From: Ashinkailepas kermadecensis
Lineage: Eukaryota; Arthropoda; Thecostraca; Neolepadidae
NCBI GenBank assembly: GCA_034440615.1
Contig: JAOTOM010003194.1
Location: forward strand, 62,001-126,000
Reading direction: 5' to 3'
Length of the DNA stretch: 64,000 nt
In this document: piece after piece, positions 21,836 to 33,479 of the stretch
How the letters are laid out: the number at the start of each line of letters is the position of its first letter
Numbering within the stretch: the first letter of the stretch is position 1
Notes under the pieces: generated by a model
What the model saw: the letters and a program-made list of their open reading frames with translations, nothing else
What the model was told of the DNA's origin: nothing
Databases searched by the model: none
Made by a program: the position numbers and the translations under genes

Positions 21836-22140
21836 CAGGGTCAAAGGTCAGAGGTCACGAAGTCGATTTTCAAAAGGGGGCCGATTACCCCATTTTGAGG
21901 TCTAGGGGATACTTTTGGGTGCTGAATTCGAATTCAGCGTCAAAAATGACCCTAGGAAGGTCGGTGACCCCATATCAGGTCACCAAGTGCCAAAGGTGAC
22001 ATCCTAGCCTCCAGAGGTCATCCAAGGTCACGCGAGATCACCGAAGGTCATGTCATGTCAAGTCAGGTCACCGAAGTGTGACTGAGGTCAAACGAGGTCA
22101 AAAGGTCACGAGGTCACGGCGCTTAAGTAGAGGTCAAGTC
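21836..22140. repeat. AGGTCA half-site cluster
   Basis: About a dozen AGGTCA or GGTCA words in 300 bp, including GGGTCAAAGGTCA, a perfect direct repeat with one-base spacing. AGGTCA is the half-site of many nuclear receptors. The cluster lies inside the hAT element. Whether any receptor binds is unknown. Confidence 0.6.
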
Positions 22141-22544
22141 TGATTTGGACCAAATCTGGCGTGACATGGTGCCACTGATGACGTCATAGCTCCGTGACCT
22201 GACATGACCCAACCAATTTTTTCACCAAAAGTTGTGCAAAAGATGCAGCTTCAGGTATGCAAAAAACGGCGGCGCTGCGCGCCGCCGTTTTTGCGCGTTT
22301 TTTTAAGAAAAAACCTTAGGGGGTGTAGGTACCTACCCCCCCCAGCCGTGCGAGGGTTGCACACTGGCGGCGGAAGGGGCCTGGGGGCAGTGGGACCGGG
22401 ACAATGCTCCCCGAGGGATCATGCGACTGTGCATACAAATATGTGTTTAAAGTGCCCTATGATGGGTTTCAGTGGCGAACTGTCCCTCCCTCCCCCCCCC
22501 CACCCCTAGTAAAACAATGTAGTCATAACACTTTAACCCCAATG

Positions 22545-22706
22545 CAGGCGCGGATACAGGGGGGCCCGGCCCCCAAATTACTTGGGTGAATTAATAAAAT
22601 TCCTTAATTAACTGCGTTTATGGCGCTCCGCATGTGAATTTTGGCGCACCGCACATAAAAAAAATTGCCGCCCTCCCCCCAATTTTTTGGTCTGGATCCG
22701 CCACTG
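22545..22706. mobile_element. 162-bp hAT-type MITE
   Basis: A perfect 8-bp duplication, CCCCAATG (22537-22544 and 22707-22714), flanks ends CAGGCGCGGATACAGG and CTGGATCCGCCACTG. The ends resemble the MITE at 54660-55027. Confidence 0.9.
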
Positions 22707-23531
22707 CCCCAATGCGCCTATCAATTCACGCGTTCATGTCTGATCTGCTTAGATCTATTTCTTGCCGGATAATCTGATGTCCATCATTGAAGGCAGAACG
22801 TCACAAAGTGAAACTGTATCGAACTGCAATTATTTACTCGTTTTTCTCGTTACCGCCATTTACAGCAGGCTCAGGACTCAAACACATTACCCGCACAAGC
22901 CAGAATAAACCAGGAGTGTTGTCTGCAATGAAATTTGTGTAATTGCATAAAAATGTAATACAATACTCCAACACTGGACCTAGATAAACATAAATTTGCG
23001 CACACAGATAGGCCAAGGGGCCATATAATAGCTCCACTGAAATGGTGAAAATTTGACAAAAAATGAGGAAACATTTCCAATTTCTACGTCTCGAGAGGGT
23101 TAAATTATACTCTTCATCCCTTATTCTCCTCTCAAAAATGAACTTGCTCCAGAAAGTCAAACTCAGCATCAAAAAACTACGCCAACTTGGCTCAGGTTTC
23201 CGTCTTTGGCTACTCCCGAAATAAGAACGTGCTCGTTGCGTCACTGATCTAATTATCATAAAATATTTAAATTATGGAGATTTCAAACTACATTACACAA
23301 ATTACAAACAAGCCTGATACCGATATTAATAGGATTAAGAATTACAAAGCTAAACTTGTCATAATTACGGCGCGCCTACAACGCATTACGTCTCTTGCCA
23401 ATTGGCGTATTTTCACAGTGGAGGTACCGAGCGGCATAATGTCACGTGGATAGTCAGCTGACGTAACATTCGGCCAGAAAAACGAGAATAGCCCACCGTA
23501 TTACTCTAACCACCGTGGTCAGTCATTCACC

Positions 23532-26170
23532 ATGAGCGGCAGAAAATCACGCATGGACGAGTACTTCGCTTCCCAGGACCAGAGGGAGCGCCGCCAGTCT
23601 GGGGAGTCAGCCATGTCCATCGGGAGCGAGACCAGCGACGATTTCATCATGTCCCCGCCCACCTCCCGCCCCTCCAGCAGCCAGGGCCTCAGGGAGGAGC
23701 CCCGCCCCTCCAGCGCCAGCAGTGACAGGGAGAGGGAGGAGAGCCAGGAGAGCCAGGGGAGTCAGGAGATTGGCAAGCACCTGGGCAGGGGCTGCAAGCA
23801 GGCAGACTTTGATGAGGTCAACATGTCCCTGAGGCCCTACCAGAAGTTCTTCAAGCTCCACAAAATTGAGGATCCAAGGCCCAAGCTGGGTCATCCTGGG
23901 AAGACCATCTTCTCCTGCCTGGCCATCTGCAACATCTGCTCAACTGGTGGGGTCAAGAAGACCTATGTCAAGTTCACCTCAGAGAGCAGGGGCAACCTCA
24001 GAGTCCACCTCAAGGGCAGGGGTCATGGTCCAAAGGTCCTGCAGGAGTATGATGAGATCAAGGCGGCCACCAGCAAGAAGGGCCAGAAGGTTGGCACCAA
24101 GGACACCAAGCACCAGCTGACCTTCAAGCAGGCCCAGGAGATGTCCAAGAAGTTCACCCAGGAGAGGGGCCGACAGGCTTGGGTCAAGTGGTTGACCAGC
24201 CTCTGCCTAGCACCCAGCATCTCTTCCCACCCAGCCACCCGCCAGTTGATGGACATCTTCAGGCCAGAGTTCCAGCTGCCCTCCCACACTGCCATCACCA
24301 ACACTGTGGAGGACCAGGCCAAGAACATCAAGAAGGAGCTCATCTTCGTCCTGAAGGAGGTGAGCTATGTGGCGACCACAGCCGACAGCTGGAGCGCACA
24401 CCACCGCGCTTTCCTGGGGTGCACTGTGCACTGGATAGATGTCAAGACTCTGTCCAGAAAGCATGGCACACTTGCCTGCAAGGAGCTGAAGGGCAAGCAG
24501 ACCAAGGAGCTCCTGGCCACAGAGCTGTACAAGATCAACAGCGAGTTTGGCATCACCAGGAAGATCGCCGCCACAACTACCGACAATGGCACCAACTACT
24601 GCGCCGCATTCAACTACTATGGCGGCAACCCAGCTGACCCTCCTTTCCTGGCACCAGAGCATCAGGATCCTGATGGCGGCGGCGTGGACATAGTCGATGT
24701 CTATGCACTCCTGACTGAGGAGGAGGAGGTAGAGGACCTGCCCCAGCTGCCCATCCAGAGGAGGTGCGCCGCCCACACCTTGAACCTGCTGGCGACATCT
24801 GATGTGTCCAAGGTGGTTGGCTGGAACCATGGCAGTGCCACAGGCAGGCAGGGAAGGCAGCCATTCACCAAGGCAGCTGCCAAGGCCCAGGCCCTGTGGA
24901 ACCTCCACAACAGTTCCTCTGTGGTGGCCAACAGGATCAAGGAAGTGCTGGGGAGAAAGCTGAAGACTCCTTGCCCAACCAGGTAAAAAATCGCACATTT
25001 AAAAAAATCGCACATTTAAAAAAATCAACTAGATAGAGTTTGAATTTACATCTATTACAGTTGGAATTTACATCTATTTAAGTTTGCAAATTTAATAGTT
25101 GACATATATTTAAATAGAAATGATGCAAAAGTTTTATTTGAACTTGTAATAGTTATTACTTATTAGTTACTAAATTTAAATAAGAGCTGTACCTAAAACA
25201 CTGTTTTAACTCTGTGTAGGTGGAACAGCTTCTACGACGCAACCAAGTGCCTCCTGGAGACCGCCCTCAAGGACACAGACACCATGGAGGCCATCAACGA
25301 CGTCCTCAAGACTGAGTCAGGGAGCAGGGAGGCGCCGCCACCTTCCAGGAGGAGGACAAGGAGGTCTTGGAGGAGTACTGCCAGGTCATGAGGCCGGTCT
25401 CCATCTGCTTGGACCGGGTCCAGGCTGAGGCCAATGCCTACATGGGCATCCTCCTGCCCTACCTCATGCTGCTCAAGTTGGAGCTGCAGAGGCTGAAGGC
25501 TGAGGCCACCCTGAGGTATGCCCTCCCCTTGGTGGACGCCCTCCTGGACCAGCCGGGGTCCATCCATGGCTTCAACAAAAGGTTCCAGCACCTGTTCAAG
25601 GAGGAGGACCTCCTGATGGCCACCCTGACCCACCCCAACCATGGCCCCATCAGGCTCAAGCATGTGGCCCCAGACCTTGAGGAGTCCACCAAGGAGAAGC
25701 TGGTCAGGGAGCTCATCAACACCATCACTCCTGATGCCCTCCCCTCCAGCCAGGGCACAGCAGCGGAGGTAGAGGACGACGCTGACGACCCCTTTGCCTT
25801 CCAGGACGCCCCCATGGTCATGGAGGGCAGCCCCAACATGGAGGAGCTCATCAGGAAGGAGCTGCAGACCTGGGCCAGGAGCAAGGAAGCTGAGGTGAAG
25901 CCAGAGCACTTCCCCAGCCTGCACAGGGACAAGTGGATCGCACTGTTCATCAAGTACAACACCCCCCTGCCCAGCTCTGCCGCTGTGGAGCGCATGTTCA
26001 GCACGGCCGGGGATGTCCTGAGGCCCAAGCGCGCCAGCATGACCAGCGACAAGTTTCAGCAGCTGGTCTTCACCAAGGGCAACATGGCCCTCCTGGAGGT
26101 TATCTTGAAGAGGGAGAAGAGGGAGGCCAACACTGACACAGAGCATGAGACAGATGCTGAGCTTGACTAA
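23532..26170 (+). pseudogene. hAT transposase (BED finger), two exons, one frameshift
   Basis: Exon 1 (23532-24982) starts MSGRKSRMDEYF after an acidic, Ser-rich lead-in. A BED-like finger (CNIC .. HLKGRGH) follows at about residues 135-170. The RNase-H-like core follows (TTADSWSAHH, TTTDNGTNY, RRCAAHTLNLLA). The intron 24983-25219 has GTAAAA and TGTAG ends and rejoins the typical hAT CPTRWNSFYD junction. Exon 2 runs to 26170 and includes the C-terminal dimerisation block (PLPSSAAVERMFSTAGDVL). A one-base-type shift near 25325 breaks the frame before EEYCQVMRP, so this copy probably makes no full enzyme. The family catalyses cut-and-paste transposition with 8-bp duplications, as seen here. 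Confidence 0.9.
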
Positions 26171-26254
26171 AATGTGTTTTTTGTCCTTTTTTTGACTTGT
26201 ATGATACAGTATATACTGCAAATAAACTTTAAGTACACTTATTTAAGCTTTATT

Positions 26255-26475
26255 TCTTATCGCTTTTGTTATCGCTGTTAAAAAACAATTATCGTTATCG
26301 TTTTATCGTTTATCGTTTCGTTATCGCTGTTAAAAAAAAACAATTATCGTTATCGTTTTATCGCTATCGCTGTTAATTTTGTGAAATTTTTTTTTATCGT
26401 TTATCGTTTATCGTTATCGCAAACCTTTCTTATCGTTTTATCGTTATCGCAGGTCCGAAAATTAGTTATCGCGGA
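26255..26475. repeat. hAT right subterminal TTATCG array
   Basis: More than a dozen TTATCG words in runs such as ATTATCGTTATCG mirror the left-end array. Confidence 0.8.
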
Positions 26476-28120
26476 AAGCACTGCCCACTCGGCTTAGGAC
26501 TGTTGCCGGCTTCCACGATAGGAGCCCATCCTAACGTTGGAGCGGACATTGGGACACCGGGCCAGATAAAAAGAAAACATCATGCCAAGACCTGTTTTCA
26601 TTGTCAGTCTATCCGACGCATTTCAGACGATTATTCGCCGCGCTAGTCGACGCGCATCGGTATTTGTTCGCTTGAAAAGTAGTTCTAAATATTACTATAT
26701 TTCAAACATGAAGATGAAGATGAAAGAGCGTTAAATCAAGCTATTTTGGTACATATACTTGTAAGTGACTTATGGATGGCAGGATTGGTTTTTGCATGTT
26801 TGATAGTTTTATTTCAAATGTGAACTCAAGTTCATGCGGCGTTCTTCCAGCGACGGTAGCGGGGATGGTGAGATTGGATGAAGGTGAGATAAAGCAATTA
26901 TTTTTTTTAACGCAGAATTTGAATTAAATGCGCTGGCTGGTCTCTTAGTCCGGAACACTATTGAGCACTATTGAGCATCAACTCCACGGCCCGGGTGCTA
27001 GTAAAAATTAGCAAGGGCGAGGCCACGAACCCAGGCTGTTGTTACCGGTGATACGTTGGTACCTACCTACTTACCTACCTACGCCATTCTTTAAATCATA
27101 CAATAATTTTATAAACTTACGTGGTACTTGTTCATAAGGACTGAGCTAGAAAGTAGTGTGTAGAGAATGTAGACATTTTTGTGGTTCCTGAGTTTAATGC
27201 AAAGTGAATATCGTTCATTACAAGTTGATTGACATGAACATTGGAAATTGTTATATATTGTTATATGTTATTGTATATTGTTGATTATATTGCTGAATAA
27301 ATGTCTAAATGCAGCCCTTTTAATAAACCTGAATGCAGCCCTTTTTCCAAAAGCACTATGCTTATGACAAGGTCAGTGGGTATAACTTGTAATGGGAAAG
27401 CTGGTGAATGGAAAATTAAAGTGGTGTGTGAGATATTGATATGACAACCATGCACTTTGGGTCAGGACAAAGTTTTTTTCTGATGTTTTTGACCTCACTG
27501 GTATATTGTGGAATTCCTCAAGACCTTTTATGATCTAAAATGGGTAGGTGCAGCTATCAACAATCAATTATCCATAGATGTAGATTGACAGGATCAATAA
27601 TCCATGGATGAATATAATGTGATCATATGATGAATATGATGTTAGGTGTATGGCAAAGCAAGCCAATATCCATAGCTGAAGTGTGACATAATGCAGCATC
27701 CATGGGGGTTGGGTAAACCACAAAATATGTCATTTCCCACCTAATATTGATTTTTAAAAAAGTACAATTAAGCAAACATTAACCATTAGAGCCAGTCAAA
27801 ATATTGATGGAGACAGCCCAATTTTAAAGTGGAATATGCTAGATCAGATCATTTCCTAGTTTGTGTGCCACATCTGAAGTTCTGTCCATGTTCTGGAAAT
27901 GTTTAATTTAATTTTTTAAAAATATGCTGTCTGCCAGCACTGGTTGCTCACACACCATTGATGCCTTTCATGGTCAGGCATAAGTGGTGTACCTATTATC
28001 TTGTTGATGCACATGCACCAACAAATCTGCTGTGTACATGTAACAATTTAAATAATTAATTATTTCCAATTTTGTTTTTGTAACAATCTTATTTGGGACA
28101 CATGAAGAGAGCACTCTTAA

Positions 28121-29053
28121 CACGCGCACTGGAGGGGGGGGGCGAAATCCGCCCACCCCTCCGGTTTTTCGCAAATAACTGCAGATTTTACCGGTCGATA
28201 TACGCGATTTTCGGTGTACCTGCTTAAAAATGAACGGCGCGTCGTTTAAAGCAAGAAAAATGGAAATCGCCCGAAATTTTTTTTTTCAAGTTAGGGGCCG
28301 CTGAAGTCAAAAAATGTTATAGCGCCAGACCACAAAAATCGGCGCAGATGCGCTCCCAGTATACTGACAAAAGGGAAGTGTTCTAGGCAACACTAGGGAC
28401 TTGTTTGATGCATATTGATATGCTGTATAGTTTCAAGGTCATGTTAGGTCACCAAGGTCAAGTCAGGTCAAGTCCATGACAGGTTAATGGAACCAAACTT
28501 GATCAACTGGAATGTTGCCATAAATGCACTACTGGTTGTCATTTGTACTGTTTGTCATTGCGTTTCCATACTTTATTCATGTACTTCACTCCCTTCTTCA
28601 CGAAGCCGATTGCTCCGAGCTGCCCGACGGAGCAGTCGGGCGGGCGGCCGGTTCCGGTAACTGGAACAGGTAACTGACCTGATAAAGTGGTGCTATATAG
28701 GTGACCTGAGGTCAAATGTTGGGTCTAGCATCTGGATTGCATCATTAGTAATGTCCAAAACATCATTGATGCCCATTTTTGAGCATTTAAACACAATCAC
28801 AGCGATCCATAAGGATGACAATCCAAGCCACGCAAAACCGGAAAATTTTGCCAATCTGACCTCATTTGACCTTGAAGATATTGACCTAAGGTCACGAAAA
28901 TTGCACACAATAGAGTTCACTACCGTGCCCATCCACCCTGCGCATTTCGTTCCTACAGCTTTACCAGGAGCCGAGATCTTAGGGGGGGGGGGGCGGAATC
29001 CGCCCCCCCCCCTTCCAGTGCGCGTAATTCTCAGAGGCCCTCCAGGGCGCGTG
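28121..29053. mobile_element. TTAA-flanked MITE (piggyBac/Kolobok-type duplication)
   Basis: TTAA at 28117-28120 and 29054-29057 flanks inverted ends CACGCGCACTGGAGGG and CCCTCCAGGGCGCGTG (one mismatch in sixteen). Runs of G and C follow inside both ends. The core has AGGTCA-type words. No transposase is encoded. Confidence 0.75.
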
Positions 29054-29059
29054 TTAATG

Positions 29060-31470
29060 GCTAAAATGGCCAAGGTCATATAGTTTCTGTACTGTAGATT
29101 TGGATTTTAGATTATTAACCAGATTTAGATAAGAATGCATGAATACCAAGTTTATTGATGTGATTAAGATGAAGTGACTGCTTGTTTTTATTGCAAATGT
29201 TTGCTTTTCACTCTGTGACCTAAATATTACCAAAAAGGGCTTTGATGAGTAATATATAGTGATGTTAATGGAATATTTTCCAAAGAAATCTAATATTCTA
29301 CCCTAACCTCCTCTTTAAAAAAAATGAAATGTTTAATGAGTAAATCCTCAAATTTCAGCATGAAAATTAACCTAGCGTAATCTAGACTGCTCTACAGAAA
29401 CAAAGCATGCCATTAACTTATTTTGTGAATGATCTAAGTTGCAATAGTACTGCAAAATGTTGGTTGTGCATATGTGGTATGTGATGTGAATATGATTGTG
29501 GGTAAATTTCATCTTGTCAAAAAAGCTTACCCAAAATGTTGGATGCTTCTCTGAAAATACCAGCATAGAGTGAGAAATATGAAGGTGCCAGAAATAATAT
29601 GGTTCGTGTAATGGAACTTTTCTGAAGAAAGAAAATCATACAGTCTGTATCCACAAATAGTTGTTGGAAGATTTAATCGTTGCAATAATTTGTTTTTGAA
29701 AATGTCAATCTTCTGAAAACCCCGATGAGTTGCAAACCTTGGAATTGAAATTAAAATCTCCTTATTTTCAGATTCTGAATATCATTCTTATAAAATGTAT
29801 AAATCAGCTTCTTTAGGGCTGGTGTTATGTGGTCATCTGTGCTGTTCGCTACTAGGTGTTCCTTGGAGCAGGCAACAGTAGCCAACAGATAGTTTGTCAA
29901 GGCCATGAATAACATTGGTATATGCATGCTTGTTTCTCAGAAATTGTACATGCTATGTAAATTGTGTATTTAAAAGACATGCTGCACTATCAGCCTTGTG
30001 GTGCTTGGAAACCAATGATGCCATTCATGGTCATGCCATGCTGTTTACAATCTACCTGGAATCAGTGAACAGCCAAGATAGTTTATCAATGATAGCCCAA
30101 CCAGTACCAAAATGTCCAACACTAATAGGTGACTCAGGCTATTCCGCTCATCTTGTCTCTGGTTTGAGTATGGATTGTCACATTCTGGTGATTTTAAAAA
30201 TTCCACACTAAGATGTAAAAACCTAGTCCCTACAGGTGGCCTGGGCTCTCATTCCACTTGCTGTGTGCATGGTATTGACCAAAATAATTTATGACCTGAT
30301 GTGTCTACCTGGGAGCAAGCAGGTCCACAAGGTGTGGCAATTTTAGCAAAGTCCTGTCAGTGTGTAAATAGTTGGTAACTGTTGCCATGTGGAGTCTTGT
30401 TGTTGCCCTTTTGATGCTGTCTGTAGATCGTGAATGTCAGTCAGTGCATTTATGGGGAAAACTGGTGCTTTTAGGAAGCAGGCAATTTCTGTGTGCTCCA
30501 GTAGACATCTTGGCTTGTACGTTTTGGTGGCACAATTCTGTTGGGTGTGATGATTATTATACAGTGGCCAACTACAGCATGCATATTTCTGCAGCATAGT
30601 TAGCAGACTGGGGAGCAAGTGTACGTTAAGACAACCAAGTCATGCCTGCTCATCTAATACTCAGGACTTGATTACGAAATGGGTCATAAGGATATTTGAT
30701 TTCATATAAGAATGTTTTATGTATGTGGTGGATGATAATGATGGGCTTACTGACTGGCTATATAAGTCCTGAAGGTTTGATCGATTTTCTAAAGCAGCAA
30801 AATAATATAATTGCTTACATTGTACTAAAAAGGCATCATTAACCTAGATAACATTAACAATTGGGAGCTTATTTATTGTATCTTGCTATTTACTTTATCA
30901 GACATATTTCCATGATCTTGGTGAATGTTAACATACATATAACATGTATCACTATTGCTTAAGCAATGCAATAAGAAACTGGAATTGCAGCTGAAATCCA
31001 GCTCCTAGATTATAACATGCCGGATCATCCTCTAACTTCCATTACATGTAACAGGATACAGTAATGCCGTGCCAGCCCGTCATAGCGAAATCTAAATTGG
31101 CGACTGCTTAACATGGTAAATGGGCGCTAAATGACCTTTGGATTCGACGCGCCCCTAAACACCAATTCACCACTGCTGCTTAACATGGTGACATTAATGT
31201 GCACATTTTGCTGCCAAAGAACACCTCCAAACCAATGTGGATGTTTTGTTTTGCAATCAGTTTTTTTTTTTTGGGGGGGGGGGAGCATTGGTAAAGTTTC
31301 TCAATAAGACACTTTTTTAGTTATAACTTAACTTAATATCATATGTGTACTTTCTAACTCTGTTTTTATCACAATTTTTGTGTGATAAACTAGCTATCTG
31401 ACTTTATAAGTGAGCCTGATTAGTACATGCACTGAACTATCTGATGACATCCTAATTAATTAATGCATTT
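29060..31470. other. AT-rich non-coding part of the 8.8-kb insert
   Basis: No motif-bearing frame is seen. A T11G10 run lies near 31260. Confidence 0.5.
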
Positions 31471-31481
31471 TACTTTTCCAG

Positions 31482-31694
31482 ATGAGTACCATAACCGCAC
31501 TTCGGTTTTATGGAACGTCTCACTCTTCAGGTTTTGATGTTCAAGGCCCTTCGTTTCCCTGTTTTAGAGAAACGCACATGCATTTACGCATTCAGATTCC
31601 GAACATAGACCCGAGGCTGTGTGAGGGGCAGACTATTGAGGACCTCTTGAAATACAGCACACTGTATTATCCCAAGTTGAGGAGAGGTGTGTGA
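31482..31694 (+). CDS. unassigned open frame or exon
   Basis: A 70-codon frame follows a good acceptor (TTACTTTTCCAG then ATGAGTACC). It contains the non-repetitive segment RIQIPNIDPRLCEGQTIEDL, then LKYSTLYYPKLRRG, and ends at a possible GTGTGTGAG donor. Its composition looks protein-like, but I do not recognise a family. It may be an exon carried by the insert. Confidence 0.3.
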   Translation: MSTITALRFYGTSHSSGFDVQGPSFPCFRETHMHLRIQIPNIDPRLCEGQTIEDLLKYSTLYYPKLRRGV

Positions 31695-32344
31695 GTGCCA
31701 CTGGAGATAGGAATGTGGTAGAGGACAGCTCACTGCATGTGAGGAAGTGTTGTGCCGATACCCATTTTAGGAAGGAGTCTGAGGGACCATATGCCCAGGT
31801 TCAGCGGCACCATGGGATTGAGCTGGTTGTGCAGATTGCGTTTGGGATGCGTGTCGGCGAAGCGTTTCGGGAGATGGACTGCTACTGAAGCCATCAGCAA
31901 GCGGTAGTTTGATTGCTGTTGCTCGCCTGGCAGTAACAGTTGCTTCATATCCCGTAGCAACATTGCAGCCGGCCTCGCAGCAAGAGCTGACGCTGGCGCC
32001 AGAGCAAAAGCTGTTGGCGGGCCCCAGTAACAGGAACTGCAGCTGCGAGCCGCGCAGTCATGTACGTGTGTATGTATAAAGTATTTTGATCGTGGTGATA
32101 TATTTTGAGTAAGACATTTGTATTCAATGTTGCTGCTCTGCTTGGCTTTGATGCTCTAAAGGTTGTTGCAAGCCTTGTGAACCTCGGATGTCACGGACAG
32201 CTGACCTTCAATGATAACCAATTGGAGGCGTTGCGAGTGAAGCTTACTTTTGTGAAACTTTTGTCTAGAGTTAGCAATTCCAAAGCTCACATAACTGTAA
32301 AAGAAAGGCGGCCTTCACCAGACAGTGATGGCAGCCTTACCTTA

Positions 32345-33345
32345 TCGAGAGCTGCCGGGAGTGTCGCCGCCCCAGCAGCAGAACCTGCCGCTGACCCAGC
32401 AACAAGGACTGCTGCTGCCTGCCCCGCAACATGGCTTGCTGCCGGCCCCGCAGCAAGATCTGCCGCCGGCCCCGCAGCAAGACCTGCCGCCGGCCCCGCA
32501 GCTACTGTCGCTGGCCCCGCAGCAAGACACGCCGTCGGCCTCGTGGCAGGATATGCCGCCGGCCCCGCAGCAAGGACCGCTACCGCCTGCCCCGCTGCAA
32601 GACCTGCCAACGGCTTTGCAGCAAGGACTGCTATTGTGGGTCTCGCAGCACCCGCAGCTAGACTTGCTGCTGGCCCCGAGACAGCACCTGCCACAGACCT
32701 TTCATCAGCACCTGCCGCCCTGTCCCGCAAGAATATTTACAGCCACTGGCTCCGCAGCAAGATCTGTCACCGGTCCGTTAGCACCCACAGCACGGCCTGC
32801 TGCCGTCTGCCCCTCAGCAAGGACTGCTGCCGCTGGCCCCGCAGCACGACCTGCAGCCGGCCTCACGGCAAGGCCTGCCACGCAGCAGACTGCTGACGCC
32901 GGCCCCGCAGCAAGACCTGCAGCCGGCCCTACAGCAAGACCTGCAGCCGGCCCATCAGCAAGGCCTACAGCTGGCCCCGCAACAGAATCTGCCATCGGCC
33001 TTACAGCAAGAACCACTGCCGCGGGTCTCGCAGCACCCGCACCTAGGTACCTGCTGTTGACTCCGCAGCAACACCTGCCACCGATCTGTCAGCAGCACCT
33101 GCCGCCGGTCCCGCAAGAATGTCTACAGCCACTGGCTCCGCAGCAAGATCTGTCGCCAGCTCGGCAGCACCCACAGCACTGCCTGCTGCCGCCTGCCGTG
33201 CTGCCGCCTGCCCTGCAGCAAGGACTGCTGCCGCCAGCCCCGCAGCAAGATTCGCCGCCAGCCCCGCAGCAAGACTCGCCGTCGGCCCCGCAGGAAGATT
33301 CGCCGCCGATCCCGCAGCAAGACTCTCCGTCGGCCCCGCAGTAAG
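32345..33345. repeat. 24-bp GC-rich minisatellite
   Basis: More than thirty imperfect copies of CCGGCCCCGCAGCAAGACCT-type units. All frames stay open because of the repeat: PAPQQDLP repeats in one, Ala/Gly-rich in the others. Two partly homologous blocks (32.4-32.7k and 32.9-33.3k) suggest a larger duplication. I see no sign that it is a gene. Confidence 0.9.
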
Positions 33346-33479
33346 ACCTACCGCTGAACACCCAGCAAAGCCTAGTGTCTTGTGGAGTGGATCGTAGGTC
33401 GTTGTGGAATGACTGTGTGCACGACCAAGGAACAGGGCTCATTACAGTGGTGATCACAGCGAAGCTGATGTGACGCTAT

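Larger units (their letters stand above)
20388..26483 (+). mobile_element. hAT DNA transposon inserted in the gypsy pol gene
   Basis: A perfect 8-bp duplication, CCCACTCG (20380-20387 and 26484-26491), flanks ends CAGTGGTTTCCGC and GCGGAAAGCACTG, which are inverted with one or two mismatches. Inside is a BED-type hAT transposase on the plus strand. ATCGTTATCG-type arrays lie close to both ends. At 6.1 kb it is long for hAT because of extra repeats (20715-21107, 21836-22140, 22545-22706). Confidence 0.95.

Noticed and set aside
24207..26221. Long minus-strand frames opposite the hAT transposase
   Set aside because: They mirror the GC-rich, regularly coded plus-strand transposase and carry no motif.
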